Origin: Orrella dioscoreae
Lineage (GTDB): Bacteria > Pseudomonadota > Gammaproteobacteria > Burkholderiales > Burkholderiaceae_B
Length of the DNA: 64,000 nucleotides
NCBI RefSeq assembly: GCF_900089455.2
Contig: NZ_LT907988.1
Span: 2,542,001-2,606,000, forward strand
Direction of reading: 5' to 3'
Below, one piece after another: positions 8,163 through 17,693 of this stretch. Positions within the stretch are counted from its first letter, which is position 1. Every line of letters starts with the position of its first letter. The position numbers and the translations under genes were made by a program. Below the pieces are notes generated by a model. It worked only from the letters and a program-made list of their open reading frames with translations. It was not told the origin of the DNA and made no database searches.

Positions 8163-9308
8163 TCATTCCCGCAGGCCCACGCGCAGCAGCTTGCCGTCGC
8201 TGCTGTCGGTCAACACATACAGGCTGCCGTCCGGCCCCTGGCGCACGTCGCGGATACGCTCGCCGCGATCCTTCAGCAGCCGTTCCTGCTCCACGATCTT
8301 GCCGCCTTCCTGCGTCAGGCGGATCAGGCTCTGGTCCTTCAGCGCGCCCACGAAGATCGACCCCTGCCAGGCCGGGAAGCGCGCATGTTCATAGAAGGCC
8401 ATGCCGCTCACGGCGGGCGACTGTTCCCACACGAAATCCGGCTGCTCGGTGCCGGGCACGCGCTTGCCCTTGGCCTCGGGGATCGGCGCGCCGCCATAGT
8501 TCACCCCGTGCGTGGCCAGCGGCCAGCCATAGTTGGCGCCCGCCTTCGGAATGTTGATCTCGTCGCCGCCCTGCGCGCCGTGCTCGTTCAGCCAGACGGC
8601 GCCCGTCCGGGGATGCAGCGCCATGCCCTGGGCGTTGCGGTGACCATAGGACCAGATTTCGGGCCGCGCGCCGTCCTCGCCCACGAAGGGATTGTCCTTG
8701 GGCACGCTACCATCGGCATTCAGGCGCACGGTCTTGCCCTGCAGCTTGTCCAGGTCCTGCGCCGTGGGCCGCTGGCCGTTGTCGCCCAGCGTGATGAAGA
8801 GCATGCCGTCGCGGTCGAACACCAGGCGCGAGCCGAAATGCTGGCCGTTGGACAGCTTGGGCGCCTGGCGAAAGATCACGGTGAAGTCCTGCAGGCTGGC
8901 GTTGTCCTCGGCCAGCTTGCCGCGGCCCACCGCCGTGCCGGCGCGGCCATCCCCCGCTTCCGAGTACGACAGGTAGACCATGCGGTCCTGGGCGAAGTCC
9001 GGTGACAGCGCCACGTCCAGCAGGCCGCCCTGCCCCTGGGAATGCACCTTGGGCACGCCGCGCAGCGGCTGGGACACGCCCTTGCCGTCCTGCCACAGGC
9101 GCAGGTCGCCCGCGCGTTCGGTGATGAGGGCGCCCTGGCCGTCGGGCAGGAAGACCATGCCCCAGGGGTGGTTCAGGCCGGTGGCCAGCTCCTGCACGGC
9201 GGGTGCGGCGTTGGCGGCCTGGGCGTCTTGCAGCGTGGCCAGCGAGGCGCCGGCCGCGCCAAGGACGGCGAGGGAAAGCGTGAGATGACGTCGGTTGATG
9301 GCGATCAT
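8163..9308 (-). CDS. PQQ-dependent sugar (aldose) dehydrogenase, periplasmic
   Basis: A 381-residue soluble aldose sugar dehydrogenase of the GSDH/sorbosone family, a six-bladed beta-propeller using PQQ and calcium. Recognisable stretches are GLNHPWGMVFLPDG at the mature N-terminus, the GDNGQRPTAQ loop, and SYGHRNAQGMALHP, which supplies a conserved PQQ-pocket histidine-arginine region. The N-terminus has NRR followed by a hydrophobic run and a cut after AQA, so export, possibly by Tat, is likely. The start at 9308 has GGGAG 10 bases upstream. The sugar oxidised is not evident and no PQQ synthesis genes are nearby. Confidence 0.87.
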   Translation of the reverse strand: MIAINRRHLTLSLAVLGAAGASLATLQDAQAANAAPAVQELATGLNHPWGMVFLPDGQGALITERAGDLRLWQDGKGVSQPLRGVPKVHSQGQGGLLDVALSPDFAQDRMVYLSYSEAGDGRAGTAVGRGKLAEDNASLQDFTVIFRQAPKLSNGQHFGSRLVFDRDGMLFITLGDNGQRPTAQDLDKLQGKTVRLNADGSVPKDNPFVGEDGARPEIWSYGHRNAQGMALHPRTGAVWLNEHGAQGGDEINIPKAGANYGWPLATHGVNYGGAPIPEAKGKRVPGTEQPDFVWEQSPAVSGMAFYEHARFPAWQGSIFVGALKDQSLIRLTQEGGKIVEQERLLKDRGERIRDVRQGPDGSLYVLTDSSDGKLLRVGLRE

Positions 9309-9451
9309 GTTGTTGTAACTCCCTGCGAGTGAGTCCTTGTGAGTTGCATTTACGCATACGGTTCCCGCTGCGTGCCGAAACATTGCGTAAAGACGTTGAA
9401 ATCCGGGCGGCGCTACAACCGGGGTTGGTCCCCCCTCCAAAGGAGCGCTTC

Positions 9452-10159
9452 ATGGCCTATGACTTCTGGTACTGGGACGGCATCCCCGGCCGCGGCGAGT
9501 TCGTCCGCCTGGCCCTGGAGGCCGGCGGCATCGACTACGTGGATCGCGCCCGCGAGAGCGGTGGCGATTCCTCCAGCCTCATCGAGGACCTGCAGGCCCG
9601 CCGGCCGGATCCGCCTTTCGCCCCGCCCTATCTGGTCGCCGATGGCATGACGCTGGCACAGACGGCCAACATCCTGCTGTTCCTGGGCGAGAAGCATGGC
9701 CTGGCGCCCGCCGACACCGCCGGCCGGCTGTGGATCAACCAGGTGCAACTGACCCTCGCGGACCTGGTGGCCGAGGCGCACGACGTCCACCACCCCATCG
9801 CGGCTGGCCTGTACTACGAAGCGCAGAAAGAGGAGGCCTTGCGGCGGGCCGACGACTTCCGGCAATCCCGCATGCCGAAGTTCCTGGGCTACTTCGAGGG
9901 CCTTCTGGATGGGGAAAGCGGCTGGCTGACCGCCAAGGGCTGGACCTATGCCGACCTGTCGCTGCACCACGTCGTGGACGGCCTGCTGCATGCCTTCCCG
10001 CGCCGCATGAGCACGCTGGCCTCGCGCTATCCGAGGCTGATGGCCCTGCACCTGCGCGTCGCGCAATTGCCTGCCCTGCGCGACTATTTCGCCAGCGAAC
10101 GCCGCCTGCCCTATGGGGACGGCATCTTCCGACACTATCCCGAACTGGACGCCGAATGA
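9452..10159 (+). CDS. Glutathione S-transferase family protein
   Basis: A 235-residue protein with an N-terminal thioredoxin-like domain and an all-helical C-terminal domain. FWYWDGIPGRGEFVRLALE places the likely catalytic tyrosine near residue 6, and the glutathione-contact segment LAQTANILLFLG is near residue 70. Together these point to a sigma-like glutathione transferase. AAAGGAG precedes the ATG by 8 bases and excludes the longer upstream frame. It is a single gene ending at a strong bidirectional terminator. The substrate is unknown. Confidence 0.85.
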   Translation: MAYDFWYWDGIPGRGEFVRLALEAGGIDYVDRARESGGDSSSLIEDLQARRPDPPFAPPYLVADGMTLAQTANILLFLGEKHGLAPADTAGRLWINQVQLTLADLVAEAHDVHHPIAAGLYYEAQKEEALRRADDFRQSRMPKFLGYFEGLLDGESGWLTAKGWTYADLSLHHVVDGLLHAFPRRMSTLASRYPRLMALHLRVAQLPALRDYFASERRLPYGDGIFRHYPELDAE

Positions 10160-10162
10160 AAG

Positions 10163-10204
10163 AACGCGCCGGCCCGCCCTGTCGCGGGGCGGGACCGGCG
10201 CGTT
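10163..10204. terminator. Bidirectional terminator between the GST gene and livF
   Basis: A long stem, AACGCGCCGG...CCGGCGCGTT with an inner CCGCC/GGCGG pairing, lies between two converging genes with AA and TT at its ends. It can serve either direction. Confidence 0.65.
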
Positions 10205-10220
10205 GCAGGGGCTGCCCGGG

Positions 10221-10921
<701 letters not shown>

Positions 10922-10922
<1 letters not shown>

Positions 10923-11689
10923 CACTCTTCCCCCAGATAGGCCTTGATGACCCGGGGGTCGTTGCGCACGTCGTCCGGCTTGCCGGTGGTGATGGGCTTG
11001 CCGTGTTCCATGACCAGGATGCGGTCGGACACGCCCATGACCAGGCCCATATCGTGCTCGATGAGCAGCACCGCCACGCCGAAATCGCGGCGCAGCGTGT
11101 CGATCAGGCCTTGCAGCTCGCGCTTTTCCTGCGGATTCAGGCCGGCGGCCGGCTCGTCCAGCATGAGCAGGCGCGGCTTGGTGATCATGCAGCGGGCGAT
11201 TTCCAGGCGGCGCTGGTGCCCGTAAGGCAGGTTGCCGGCTTCACGATTGGCGAACTCGCGCAGCCCCATGAAGTCCAGCCACTGGGCCGAACGATCGAGC
11301 GCGTCGGCCTCCGACTTGCGATAGGACTTCAGCTTCAGCAGTCCGGGCAGCAGGCGGTTCTCCACCTGCGTGTGCTGGGCGACCAGCAGGTTTTCCAGCA
11401 CGGTCAGCTGCTTGAACAGCCGCACGTTCTGGAAGGTGCGCACCAGGCCGTGCTGCGCCACCTTGTGGCTGGGCAGGCCATTGATGGGCTTGCCGTCCAT
11501 CACGACATCGCCCGCGGTGGGCTTGTAGAAACCGCCCACGCAGTTGAACACCGTGGTCTTGCCGGCCCCGTTGGGGCCGATGATGGCGAAGACCTCGTCG
11601 CGCTTGACGTCGAAGGCGACCGAGTCGACGGCCAGCAGGCCGCCGAAGCGCATCGACAGTCCGGATACTTGCAGCAGGGAATCGCTCAT
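10922..11689 (-). CDS. livG: Branched-chain amino acid ABC transporter ATP-binding protein LivG
   Basis: The second ATPase of the Liv importer, 255 residues. Walker A is GPNGAGKTT, followed by the LivG-specific insertion with [17 protein letters not shown]; Walker B reads [13 protein letters not shown]. The start at 11689 overlaps the livM stop by four bases (ATGA), which implies coupled translation. The much longer frame upstream is antisense-like read-through of livM and is not coding. Confidence 0.95.
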
Positions 11690-12912
11690 TTGCGCAACTC
11701 CACGTGCGGGCGCTTCATGGGCAACAGCCCTTGCGGTCTCCACATCATCATCAACACCATGACCAGGCCGAACAGCAGCATGCGGTATTCGGCGAATTCG
11801 CGCGCGAGCTCGGGCAGCACCGTCAGCACGACGGCGGCCAGGATCACGCCTACCTGCGAGCCCATGCCGCCCAGCACCACGATGGCGAGGATGAGCGCGG
11901 ACTCGATGAACGTAAAGGACTCCGGATTGACCAGCCCCTGGCGCGCCGCGAAGAAGGCGCCGCCGAAACCCGCGAACATGGCGCCCAGCGTGAACGCGGA
12001 GAGCTTGATGCGGGTGGGATTCAGGCCCAGGGAGCGGCACGCGATCTCATCCTCGCGCAGCGCCTCCCATGCCCGGCCCACCGGCATCCGGATGAGCCGT
12101 GTCGAGACGAACAGCGTGATCAAGGCCAGCAGCAATGCCATCAGGTAAAGATAAATGACCATGTGCTGGTTGTTGAAGGTCAGCCCGAAGAAGTCGTGGA
12201 AGGTCACGGCCTCGGGGTCGCGCGAACGGCGCACCATTTCCATGCCCAGCACCGTGGGCTTGGGAATGCCGGAAATGCCGTCCGGACCGCCCGTCCACTG
12301 GTTCAGGTTGATGAGCAGCAGGCGGATGATTTCGCCGAAGCCCAGCGTGACGATGGCCAGGTAGTCACCGCGCAGGCGCAGCACCGGGAAGCCCAGCACG
12401 AAGCCGAACAGCGCGGCCATGGCGCCCGAGAACGGCAGCGCCTCCCAGAAACCCCAGCCAGCCCAGTGGTACAGCAGCGCATAGGTGTAGGCGCCCACGG
12501 CGTAGAAGCCCACGAAGCCCAGGTCGAGCAGGCCGGCGAAGCCCACGACGATGTTCAGCCCCAGGCCGAGCATGACGTAGATGAGCACCAGCGTGGCGAT
12601 ATCGACTTCGCTGCGGCCGCCGAAGAACGGCCAGACCACGGCGATGAGCAGGATCAGCAGCATCAGCGGCTGCCTGCCGCGCGTGGGCGAGGCAGGCAGC
12701 GTCGGCAGCTTGATGCCGGACAGGCCGCGGGCCAGCGTCGGACGCACGAGCTGGAAGACGAAGACGATGCCGGCCGACAGCGCGATCAGGTCCCAGCGGG
12801 CTTCGAGGTAGGTCGTGACGCCCTGGCGCAGCAGCTGGAGCCCGAACACGGGCGCCACCAGGACCGCAGTGAGCAGCGCGGCAATGAATGCGGGTTTGAC
12901 AGTGTTCGCCAT
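11686..12912 (-). CDS. livM: Branched-chain amino acid ABC transporter permease LivM
   Basis: A 408-residue inner-membrane permease. The first ~100 residues hold extra hydrophobic segments of the DUF3382 type found in long LivM proteins. The conserved core follows, with [20 protein letters not shown] near residue 118 and the cytoplasmic EAA-like loop [23 protein letters not shown]. It overlaps livH (TGATG) and livG (ATGA), so livHMGF is a tightly coupled unit. Confidence 0.95.
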   Translation of the reverse strand: MANTVKPAFIAALLTAVLVAPVFGLQLLRQGVTTYLEARWDLIALSAGIVFVFQLVRPTLARGLSGIKLPTLPASPTRGRQPLMLLILLIAVVWPFFGGRSEVDIATLVLIYVMLGLGLNIVVGFAGLLDLGFVGFYAVGAYTYALLYHWAGWGFWEALPFSGAMAALFGFVLGFPVLRLRGDYLAIVTLGFGEIIRLLLINLNQWTGGPDGISGIPKPTVLGMEMVRRSRDPEAVTFHDFFGLTFNNQHMVIYLYLMALLLALITLFVSTRLIRMPVGRAWEALREDEIACRSLGLNPTRIKLSAFTLGAMFAGFGGAFFAARQGLVNPESFTFIESALILAIVVLGGMGSQVGVILAAVVLTVLPELAREFAEYRMLLFGLVMVLMMMWRPQGLLPMKRPHVELRK

Positions 12913-13838
12913 CAGACTTTTTCCACTTCGGGTTTGCCCAGGAGCCCCGTGGGACGGAACAGGAGGATCAGCACCAGCAGGCTGAAGGCGACGATGTCCT
13001 TGTACTGCGACGAGATGTAGGCCGCGGCGAAGGTTTCGGCCAGGCCCAGCAGCACGCCGCCCAGCATGGCGCCGGGAATGCTGCCGATGCCGCCCAGCAC
13101 CGCCGCCGTGAAGGCCTTGATGCCGGCGATGAAGCCGATGAAGGGATTGAGCTTGCCGATGGTGACCGCGATCAGCACCCCGCCCACGGCGGCCATGACG
13201 GCGCCCAGCACGAAGGTGAAGGAGATGACGCGGTTGGTGTCGATCCCCAGCAGGTTGGCCATGCGCATGTCCTGCGAGCAGGCGCGCGAGGCGCGGCCCA
13301 TGCGGGAATACTTGATGAAGAGCGTGAGCGCGATCATCAGCGCCACCGTCACCAGGATGATGAGCAGGCGCGAATACGGGACGGTCACGTCGAAATCGGT
13401 GCCCATGTGGAACTGCGCGGCGCCCGAGATCAGCGAAGGCACGGCCATGTCACGCGCGCCCTGCCCGAGTGCCACCCAGTTCTGCAGGAAGATGGACATG
13501 CCGATGGCCGAGATGAGCGCCACCAGCCGCGGGCTGGCGCGCACCGGGCGATAGGCCACCCTTTCGGTGGAGAAGCCATAGATGCCGGTCACCGCCATGG
13601 CGACGACGATCATGGCCGCGATCATCAGCGGCAGCGGCATGCCGCTCTGCGTGCCGATGGCGGTCAGGGTGACCAGGCCGACGTAGGCGCCGATCATGTA
13701 GATCTCGCCGTGTGCGAAATTGATCATGCCGATGATGCCGTAGACCATCGTGTAGCCGATGGCGATCAGCGCATAGATCGCGCCCAGGGACAAGCCGTTG
13801 AACAGCTGCTGGGTCAATTGGGGGATGAGGTCGGACAT
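12912..13838 (-). CDS. livH: Branched-chain amino acid ABC transporter permease LivH
   Basis: A 308-residue inner-membrane permease that pairs with LivM. The N-terminal signature [31 protein letters not shown] is diagnostic for LivH (only part quoted: [12 protein letters not shown]). The ATP-coupling loop reads [21 protein letters not shown]. It is the first gene after the binding protein, separated from it by a 190-base gap containing a strong hairpin. Confidence 0.95.
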   Translation of the reverse strand: MSDLIPQLTQQLFNGLSLGAIYALIAIGYTMVYGIIGMINFAHGEIYMIGAYVGLVTLTAIGTQSGMPLPLMIAAMIVVAMAVTGIYGFSTERVAYRPVRASPRLVALISAIGMSIFLQNWVALGQGARDMAVPSLISGAAQFHMGTDFDVTVPYSRLLIILVTVALMIALTLFIKYSRMGRASRACSQDMRMANLLGIDTNRVISFTFVLGAVMAAVGGVLIAVTIGKLNPFIGFIAGIKAFTAAVLGGIGSIPGAMLGGVLLGLAETFAAAYISSQYKDIVAFSLLVLILLFRPTGLLGKPEVEKV

Positions 13839-13873
13839 AGTGCCGGGCTCCAGATAAATGCCCTACGCCGCGT

Positions 13874-13916
13874 CCCTGGCGCAAGGGACTCCCGGTTGTG
13901 GAGTCTTGCGCCAGGG
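13874..13916 (-). terminator. Stem-loop between livJ and livH
   Basis: CCCTGGCGCAAG pairs with CTTGCGCCAGGG, with an inner GACTCC/GGAGTC stem. There is no clear U-run on the livJ strand, so partial termination or protection of the livJ transcript from 3' decay is more likely than complete termination. Confidence 0.55.
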
Positions 13917-14028
13917 GCCGGCCCGGCGGAAAACGGAACCGGCCCCGGTATGGTTCGCCGGAGCCGGAATCCAGGGCATGCAGGGTAATCGACCGCACCG
14001 GCCCCGCGCCGGTGCGAATCCTTGGGGA

Positions 14029-15144
14029 TCAGAGCTGGGTCTTCTTGCCCGCCTTGTCCCACTTGTAGACGGCGAATTCGAAGTTCTTCAGGTCACCCTT
14101 GGCGTCGAATTCTACCTTGCCGATGGACGTGTCGAAGCTGTTGGCGTGCAGGTAATCCGCCACCTTGGCGGGGTCCTCGCCCACGGCTTCGATGCCCTTG
14201 GCGATCAGTTCCACCGCGGCGTAGGCCGGCATCTGGAAGGCGCCGTCCGGATCGCGCTTGGCGTCGTGGAAGGCCTTCACGATGCCCTCGTTGCCGGGGC
14301 GCTTGGTGAAGTCGGCGGGCAGCGTGACCAGCAGGCCGTCGATGGCCGGACCGGCGATGGCGACCAGATCCTGGTTGGCGGTGCCTTCCGGACCCATGTA
14401 CTGGACGTTCAGGCCCTGTTCACGCGACTGGCGCAGCAGCAGGCCCAGTTCGGGGTGGTAGCCGCCGAAATAGACCAGGTCGACGCCGGCCGACTTCAGC
14501 TTGGTGACCACGGCCGAGTAGTCGCTGTCGCCGACGTTGATGCCTTCGAACATCACGATGTTGACGCCTTCCTTCTTCAGGGCGTCACGCACCTGCGTGG
14601 CCACGCCCGAGCCGTAGGTCTGCTTGTCGTGCAGCACGGCGACCTTGGCGGGCTTGAGCGTCTTGGCGATGTAGCCGGCGGCGAACGGGCCTTGCTGGTC
14701 GTCGCGGCCGATGGTGCGGAAGAAGAAGTGCGGCTTGGTCGTGTCGGTCACCAGGGGCGAGGTCGCGCCCGGGGTGATGGCCACGATCCCTTCGGATTCG
14801 TAGACGTTCACGGCCGGCACGGTCACGCCCGAGCAGGCGTGGGCCACGGCGAACTTGGCGCCGGAGTTGACCACGCGGTTGGCGGCGGGCACGGCCTGCT
14901 TGGGCTCGCAGCCGTCGTCGATCAGGATGGGTTCGAGCTTCTTGCCCTTGACGCCGCCCTTGGCATTGAGGGTCTCGATGGCGGTCAGCGCGCCTGCCTG
15001 GATCTGGTCACCGTATTGGGTATTGGGACCGGTCATCGGCTGGGGGATGCCGATCTTGATCGAGTCGGCGGCGTGGACGGCGCCGGCCAGTGCCATGGCA
15101 CCGATGGCGAACGTGATGGGGGTCAGGCGCTGTAGCAGCTTCAT
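14029..15144 (-). CDS. livJ: Branched-chain amino acid ABC transporter substrate-binding protein
   Basis: A 371-residue periplasmic binding protein. The signal peptide spans about residues 1-24 and is cut after VHA. It is followed by the LivJ/LivK-type start IKIGIPQPMTGPNTQYGD and the pocket segments VVNSGAKFAVAHACSG and YFGGYHPELGLLLRQ. It starts the livJHMGF operon, captures leucine/isoleucine/valine (specificity inferred from the family) and hands them to LivHM. A close paralogue lies alone at 27905-29020. The start is set by the signal peptide; an upstream ATG at 15234 has none. Confidence 0.92.
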   Translation of the reverse strand: MKLLQRLTPITFAIGAMALAGAVHAADSIKIGIPQPMTGPNTQYGDQIQAGALTAIETLNAKGGVKGKKLEPILIDDGCEPKQAVPAANRVVNSGAKFAVAHACSGVTVPAVNVYESEGIVAITPGATSPLVTDTTKPHFFFRTIGRDDQQGPFAAGYIAKTLKPAKVAVLHDKQTYGSGVATQVRDALKKEGVNIVMFEGINVGDSDYSAVVTKLKSAGVDLVYFGGYHPELGLLLRQSREQGLNVQYMGPEGTANQDLVAIAGPAIDGLLVTLPADFTKRPGNEGIVKAFHDAKRDPDGAFQMPAYAAVELIAKGIEAVGEDPAKVADYLHANSFDTSIGKVEFDAKGDLKNFEFAVYKWDKAGKKTQL

Positions 15145-15526
15145 GCTTGGGGTCTCCAGCAGAGGATAAGGGTCGTCCGGGTGTCTCCCGGGACTCGTGC
15201 GAGCCCGGGGTTCGTCCCGGACAACAGGGATCACCAGTCTTGGGGAACACGAACGTGGCGCGTATTCTGAGAGTCAGGACATACGCTGTCACTGCGTGGA
15301 TTCCCCAATATGGAAACCATCCGCAATAAGCGTGCCATATCGCTCCGTAAGGCCTCGTAACGTCTTTTCGATGCCGTTGCGCGCCATAACGGGTCAGTTC
15401 CCGGCGACTTTGCACCAAAACGGCGCGGTCGCCGCGCCAGGAGCGGGCACGATGTTCCAACCTTCAAGTAATTGCGTCCCGGGATCTTTCCGTGCCCTGC
15501 ACGCGCCGGCCATCCGCCTGGCGGAT

Positions 15527-15540
15527 TTGCGCGACCTCAA
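15527..15540 (+). promoter_or_regulatory. Degenerate FNR/Anr-like dyad upstream of nrdD
   Basis: TTG-N8-CAA within the dyad ATTTG...CAAAT has the half-site spacing of an FNR box (TTGAT-N4-ATCAA), but the inner AT pairs are replaced. An oxygen-responsive site would suit an anaerobic reductase. The match is weak. Confidence 0.3.
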
Positions 15541-15564
15541 ATGCCAGCGTCTCAGCGCACAAAA

Positions 15565-15580
15565 ACACAATATATGGGGG
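15565..15580 (+). promoter_or_regulatory. NrdR-box-like site upstream of nrdD
   Basis: ACACAATATATGGGGG fits the left two-thirds of the NrdR box (ACACWATATATWGTGT) and lies about 36 bases before the nrdD ATG. NrdR represses ribonucleotide reductase genes and normally uses two boxes about three helical turns apart. A much poorer second candidate starts near 15594 but overlaps the ribosome-binding region. Confidence 0.5.
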
Positions 15581-15615
15581 TAGGATGGCTAAAAACCACT
15601 AGATGAGGTATCGCC

Positions 15616-17418
15616 ATGTCGCCAAGCACCGCCCTCGCGCAGCCCTCCTGCTGCCCGACGCACGCCGCTCCTGCCCTGCCCCTGCCCGGCGCGCAGGTGG
15701 ACGTGGCCCACGCCATGGAGGAATACCTGTCGCGCCGGGACTGGCGCATCAACGCCAACGCCAACCAGGGCTACAGCCTGGGCGGCCTGATCCTGAACGT
15801 CGCGGGCAAGGTCACCGCCAACTACTGGCTCAACGAGGTCTACACGCCCGAGGCGGGCAACGCCCACCGCGACGGCTCCTTCCACATCCATGACCTGGAC
15901 ATGCTGAGCGGCTATTGCGCCGGCTGGTCGCTGCGCACGCTGCTGACCGAAGGCTTCAACGGCGTGCCGGGCAAGGTCGAGGCCACGCCGCCGCGACATA
16001 TGTCGGCGGCCATCGGGCAGATCGTCAACTTCCTGGGCACCCTGCAGAACGAATGGGCCGGCGCGCAGGCCTTCAGCTCCTTCGACACCTACATGGCGCC
16101 CTTCGTGCGGCAGGACCGGATGTCCTACCGCGAGGTGCGGCAGATGATGCAGGAGCTCATCTACAACCTGAACGTGCCCAGCCGCTGGGGCACCCAGACG
16201 CCGTTCACCAACCTCACCTTCGACTGGACCTGCCCGCCCGACCTGCGCGACCAGGTCCCGTACATCGGCGGCGAGGAAATGCCCTATTCCTATGGCGCGC
16301 TGCAGGCGGAAATGGACATGATCAACCGCGCCTACATCGAGGTGATGATGGCGGGCGATGCGCGCGGCCGCGCCTTCACGTTTCCCATCCCCACCTACAA
16401 CATCACGCCGGATTTCGACTGGGACCATCCCAACACCCAGCTGCTGTTCGAAATGACGGCGCGCTACGGCCTGCCCTACTTCCAGAACTTCCTGAACTCG
16501 GACCTGGAACCGCACATGGTGCGCTCCATGTGCTGCCGCCTGCAGCTGGACCTGCGCGAACTGCTCAAGCGCGGCAACGGCCTTTTCGGCTCGGCCGAGC
16601 AGACGGGGTCCATCGGCGTGGTCACGATCAATTGCGCCCGCCTGGGCCATGTGTTCGCCGGCGACGAGGCCGGTCTCTTCGCCCGCCTGGACCGCCTGCT
16701 GGAACTGGGCCGCGACACGCTGGAAACCAAGCGCGAGGTGGTGCAGCACCATATCGACCAAGGCTTGTATCCCTATACCCGGCGCTATCTGGGCACCTTG
16801 CGCAACCACTTCAGCACGCTGGGAGTGAACGGCATCAACGAGATGATCCGCAACTTCACCGGCGACCGCGAGGACGTGACCACCGCCGCCGGCCACGCCA
16901 TGGCGGTCCGGGTGCTGGACCATGTGCGGGCGCGCATGACCGCGTTCCAGGAACAGACCGGGCACCTGTACAACCTGGAGGCCACGCCCGCCGAGGGCAC
17001 GACCTATCGCTTCGCCCGCGAGGACCGCAAGCGCTATCCGGACATCCTGCAGGCCGGCACGGCCAGCCAGCCCTATTACACGAACTCCAGCCAGCTGCCC
17101 GCCGGCCACACCGACGATCCCTTCGAAGCGCTTGCCCTGCAGGAAACGCTGCAGGGCAAGTACACGGGCGGCACGGTGCTGCACCTGTACATGAACGAGG
17201 CCGTCTCCACGGCCGAGGCCTGCAAGACGCTGGTGCGGCGCGCGCTGGAGAACTTCCGGCTGCCCTACATCACCGTCACGCCGACCTTCTCCATCTGCCC
17301 GACGCACGGCTATCTGTCTGGCCGCCACGAGTTCTGCCCCAAGTGCGATGCGGCACTGCAGGCGAAGGCCGGCCAGGCCGCGAGCGCTTCCCAGGCCGAG
17401 CCGGCCGAAGCCGTCTAG
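15616..17418 (+). CDS. nrdD: Anaerobic (class III) ribonucleoside-triphosphate reductase, catalytic part without glycyl-radical domain
   Basis: Reduces ribonucleotides to deoxyribonucleotides without oxygen. The 600 residues contain the NrdD barrel (HIHDLDMLSGYCAGWSL near residue 95, TNLTFDW near 200, GSIGVVTINCARLGH near 335) and a C-terminal zinc-type segment ICPTHGYLSGRHEFCPKCD. The protein stops shortly after this. The glycyl-radical motif that normally follows is on a separate peptide at 17504-17680 in another frame. No N-terminal ATP-cone is visible, so dATP regulation may be absent. GAGGT precedes the ATG. nrdG follows; NrdR and oxygen control are suggested upstream. Confidence 0.9.
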   Translation: MSPSTALAQPSCCPTHAAPALPLPGAQVDVAHAMEEYLSRRDWRINANANQGYSLGGLILNVAGKVTANYWLNEVYTPEAGNAHRDGSFHIHDLDMLSGYCAGWSLRTLLTEGFNGVPGKVEATPPRHMSAAIGQIVNFLGTLQNEWAGAQAFSSFDTYMAPFVRQDRMSYREVRQMMQELIYNLNVPSRWGTQTPFTNLTFDWTCPPDLRDQVPYIGGEEMPYSYGALQAEMDMINRAYIEVMMAGDARGRAFTFPIPTYNITPDFDWDHPNTQLLFEMTARYGLPYFQNFLNSDLEPHMVRSMCCRLQLDLRELLKRGNGLFGSAEQTGSIGVVTINCARLGHVFAGDEAGLFARLDRLLELGRDTLETKREVVQHHIDQGLYPYTRRYLGTLRNHFSTLGVNGINEMIRNFTGDREDVTTAAGHAMAVRVLDHVRARMTAFQEQTGHLYNLEATPAEGTTYRFAREDRKRYPDILQAGTASQPYYTNSSQLPAGHTDDPFEALALQETLQGKYTGGTVLHLYMNEAVSTAEACKTLVRRALENFRLPYITVTPTFSICPTHGYLSGRHEFCPKCDAALQAKAGQAASASQAEPAEAV

Positions 17419-17435
17419 GCCCCTTCACGAGCCAG

Positions 17436-17464
17436 GCCGGCCGGGCAATGCTGCCGGGGCCGGC
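17436..17464 (+). repeat. Stem-loop between nrdD and the glycyl-radical peptide gene
   Basis: GCCGGCC pairs with GGCCGGC around a GC-rich loop. No T-run follows, so it is probably not a terminator. It could set the relative amounts of the two parts of the reductase by stabilising the upstream message, which is inference. Confidence 0.4.
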
Positions 17465-17503
17465 ATCCCGGGCCTTGCGCCCGATCTTTCCGGAGCACGT
17501 CTC

Positions 17504-17680
17504 ATGCAAACCTCCCTCACTCCTTCCTCGGCCACCCGCGACGACAGCCAGCGCACGCGCTGCGAAGTCTGGACCCGCGTCATGGGCTATCACCGTCCCG
17601 TCAGCTCCTTCAACACCGGCAAGCAGGGCGAATTCAACGAGCGCCGTTTCTTCACGGAACCCTCGGCCGTCAAGCGCTGA
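17504..17680 (+). CDS. Separate glycyl-radical subunit of anaerobic ribonucleotide reductase
   Basis: A 58-residue protein whose middle reads CEVWTRVMGYHRPVSSFN, the C-terminal glycyl-radical segment of class III NrdD. The glycine in VMGYHRP would carry the radical made by NrdG. In most NrdD proteins this segment is fused to the barrel. Here it has its own ATG, a GGAG 8 bases upstream, an 85-base spacer and a different frame, so it is a real split gene rather than a simple frameshift. It sits between nrdD and nrdG and should dock into NrdD. Confidence 0.85.
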   Translation: MQTSLTPSSATRDDSQRTRCEVWTRVMGYHRPVSSFNTGKQGEFNERRFFTEPSAVKR

Positions 17681-17693
17681 GAAGGGGGCAGCC

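Larger units (their letters stand above)
15145..15615. other. Divergent intergenic region between livJ and nrdD
   Basis: A 471-base gap with no convincing gene. It must hold the livJ promoter (reading left) and the nrdD promoter (reading right). Near nrdD it contains an NrdR-box-like sequence and a degenerate FNR-like dyad, listed separately. Short overlapping frames here have no ribosome-binding site or family resemblance. Confidence 0.6.

Noticed and set aside
15589-17328. 579-residue open frame antisense to nrdD
   Set aside because: Composition is Val/Gly/His/Gln-rich read-through of nrdD codon third positions; no start signal or recognisable domain.
17419-17503. Recent frameshift in nrdD as explanation for the separate glycyl-radical peptide
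   Set aside because: The second part has its own ATG and ribosome-binding sequence, the first part ends in a non-conserved Ala/Glu-rich tail, and 85 bases with a hairpin separate them; one indel would not produce this.
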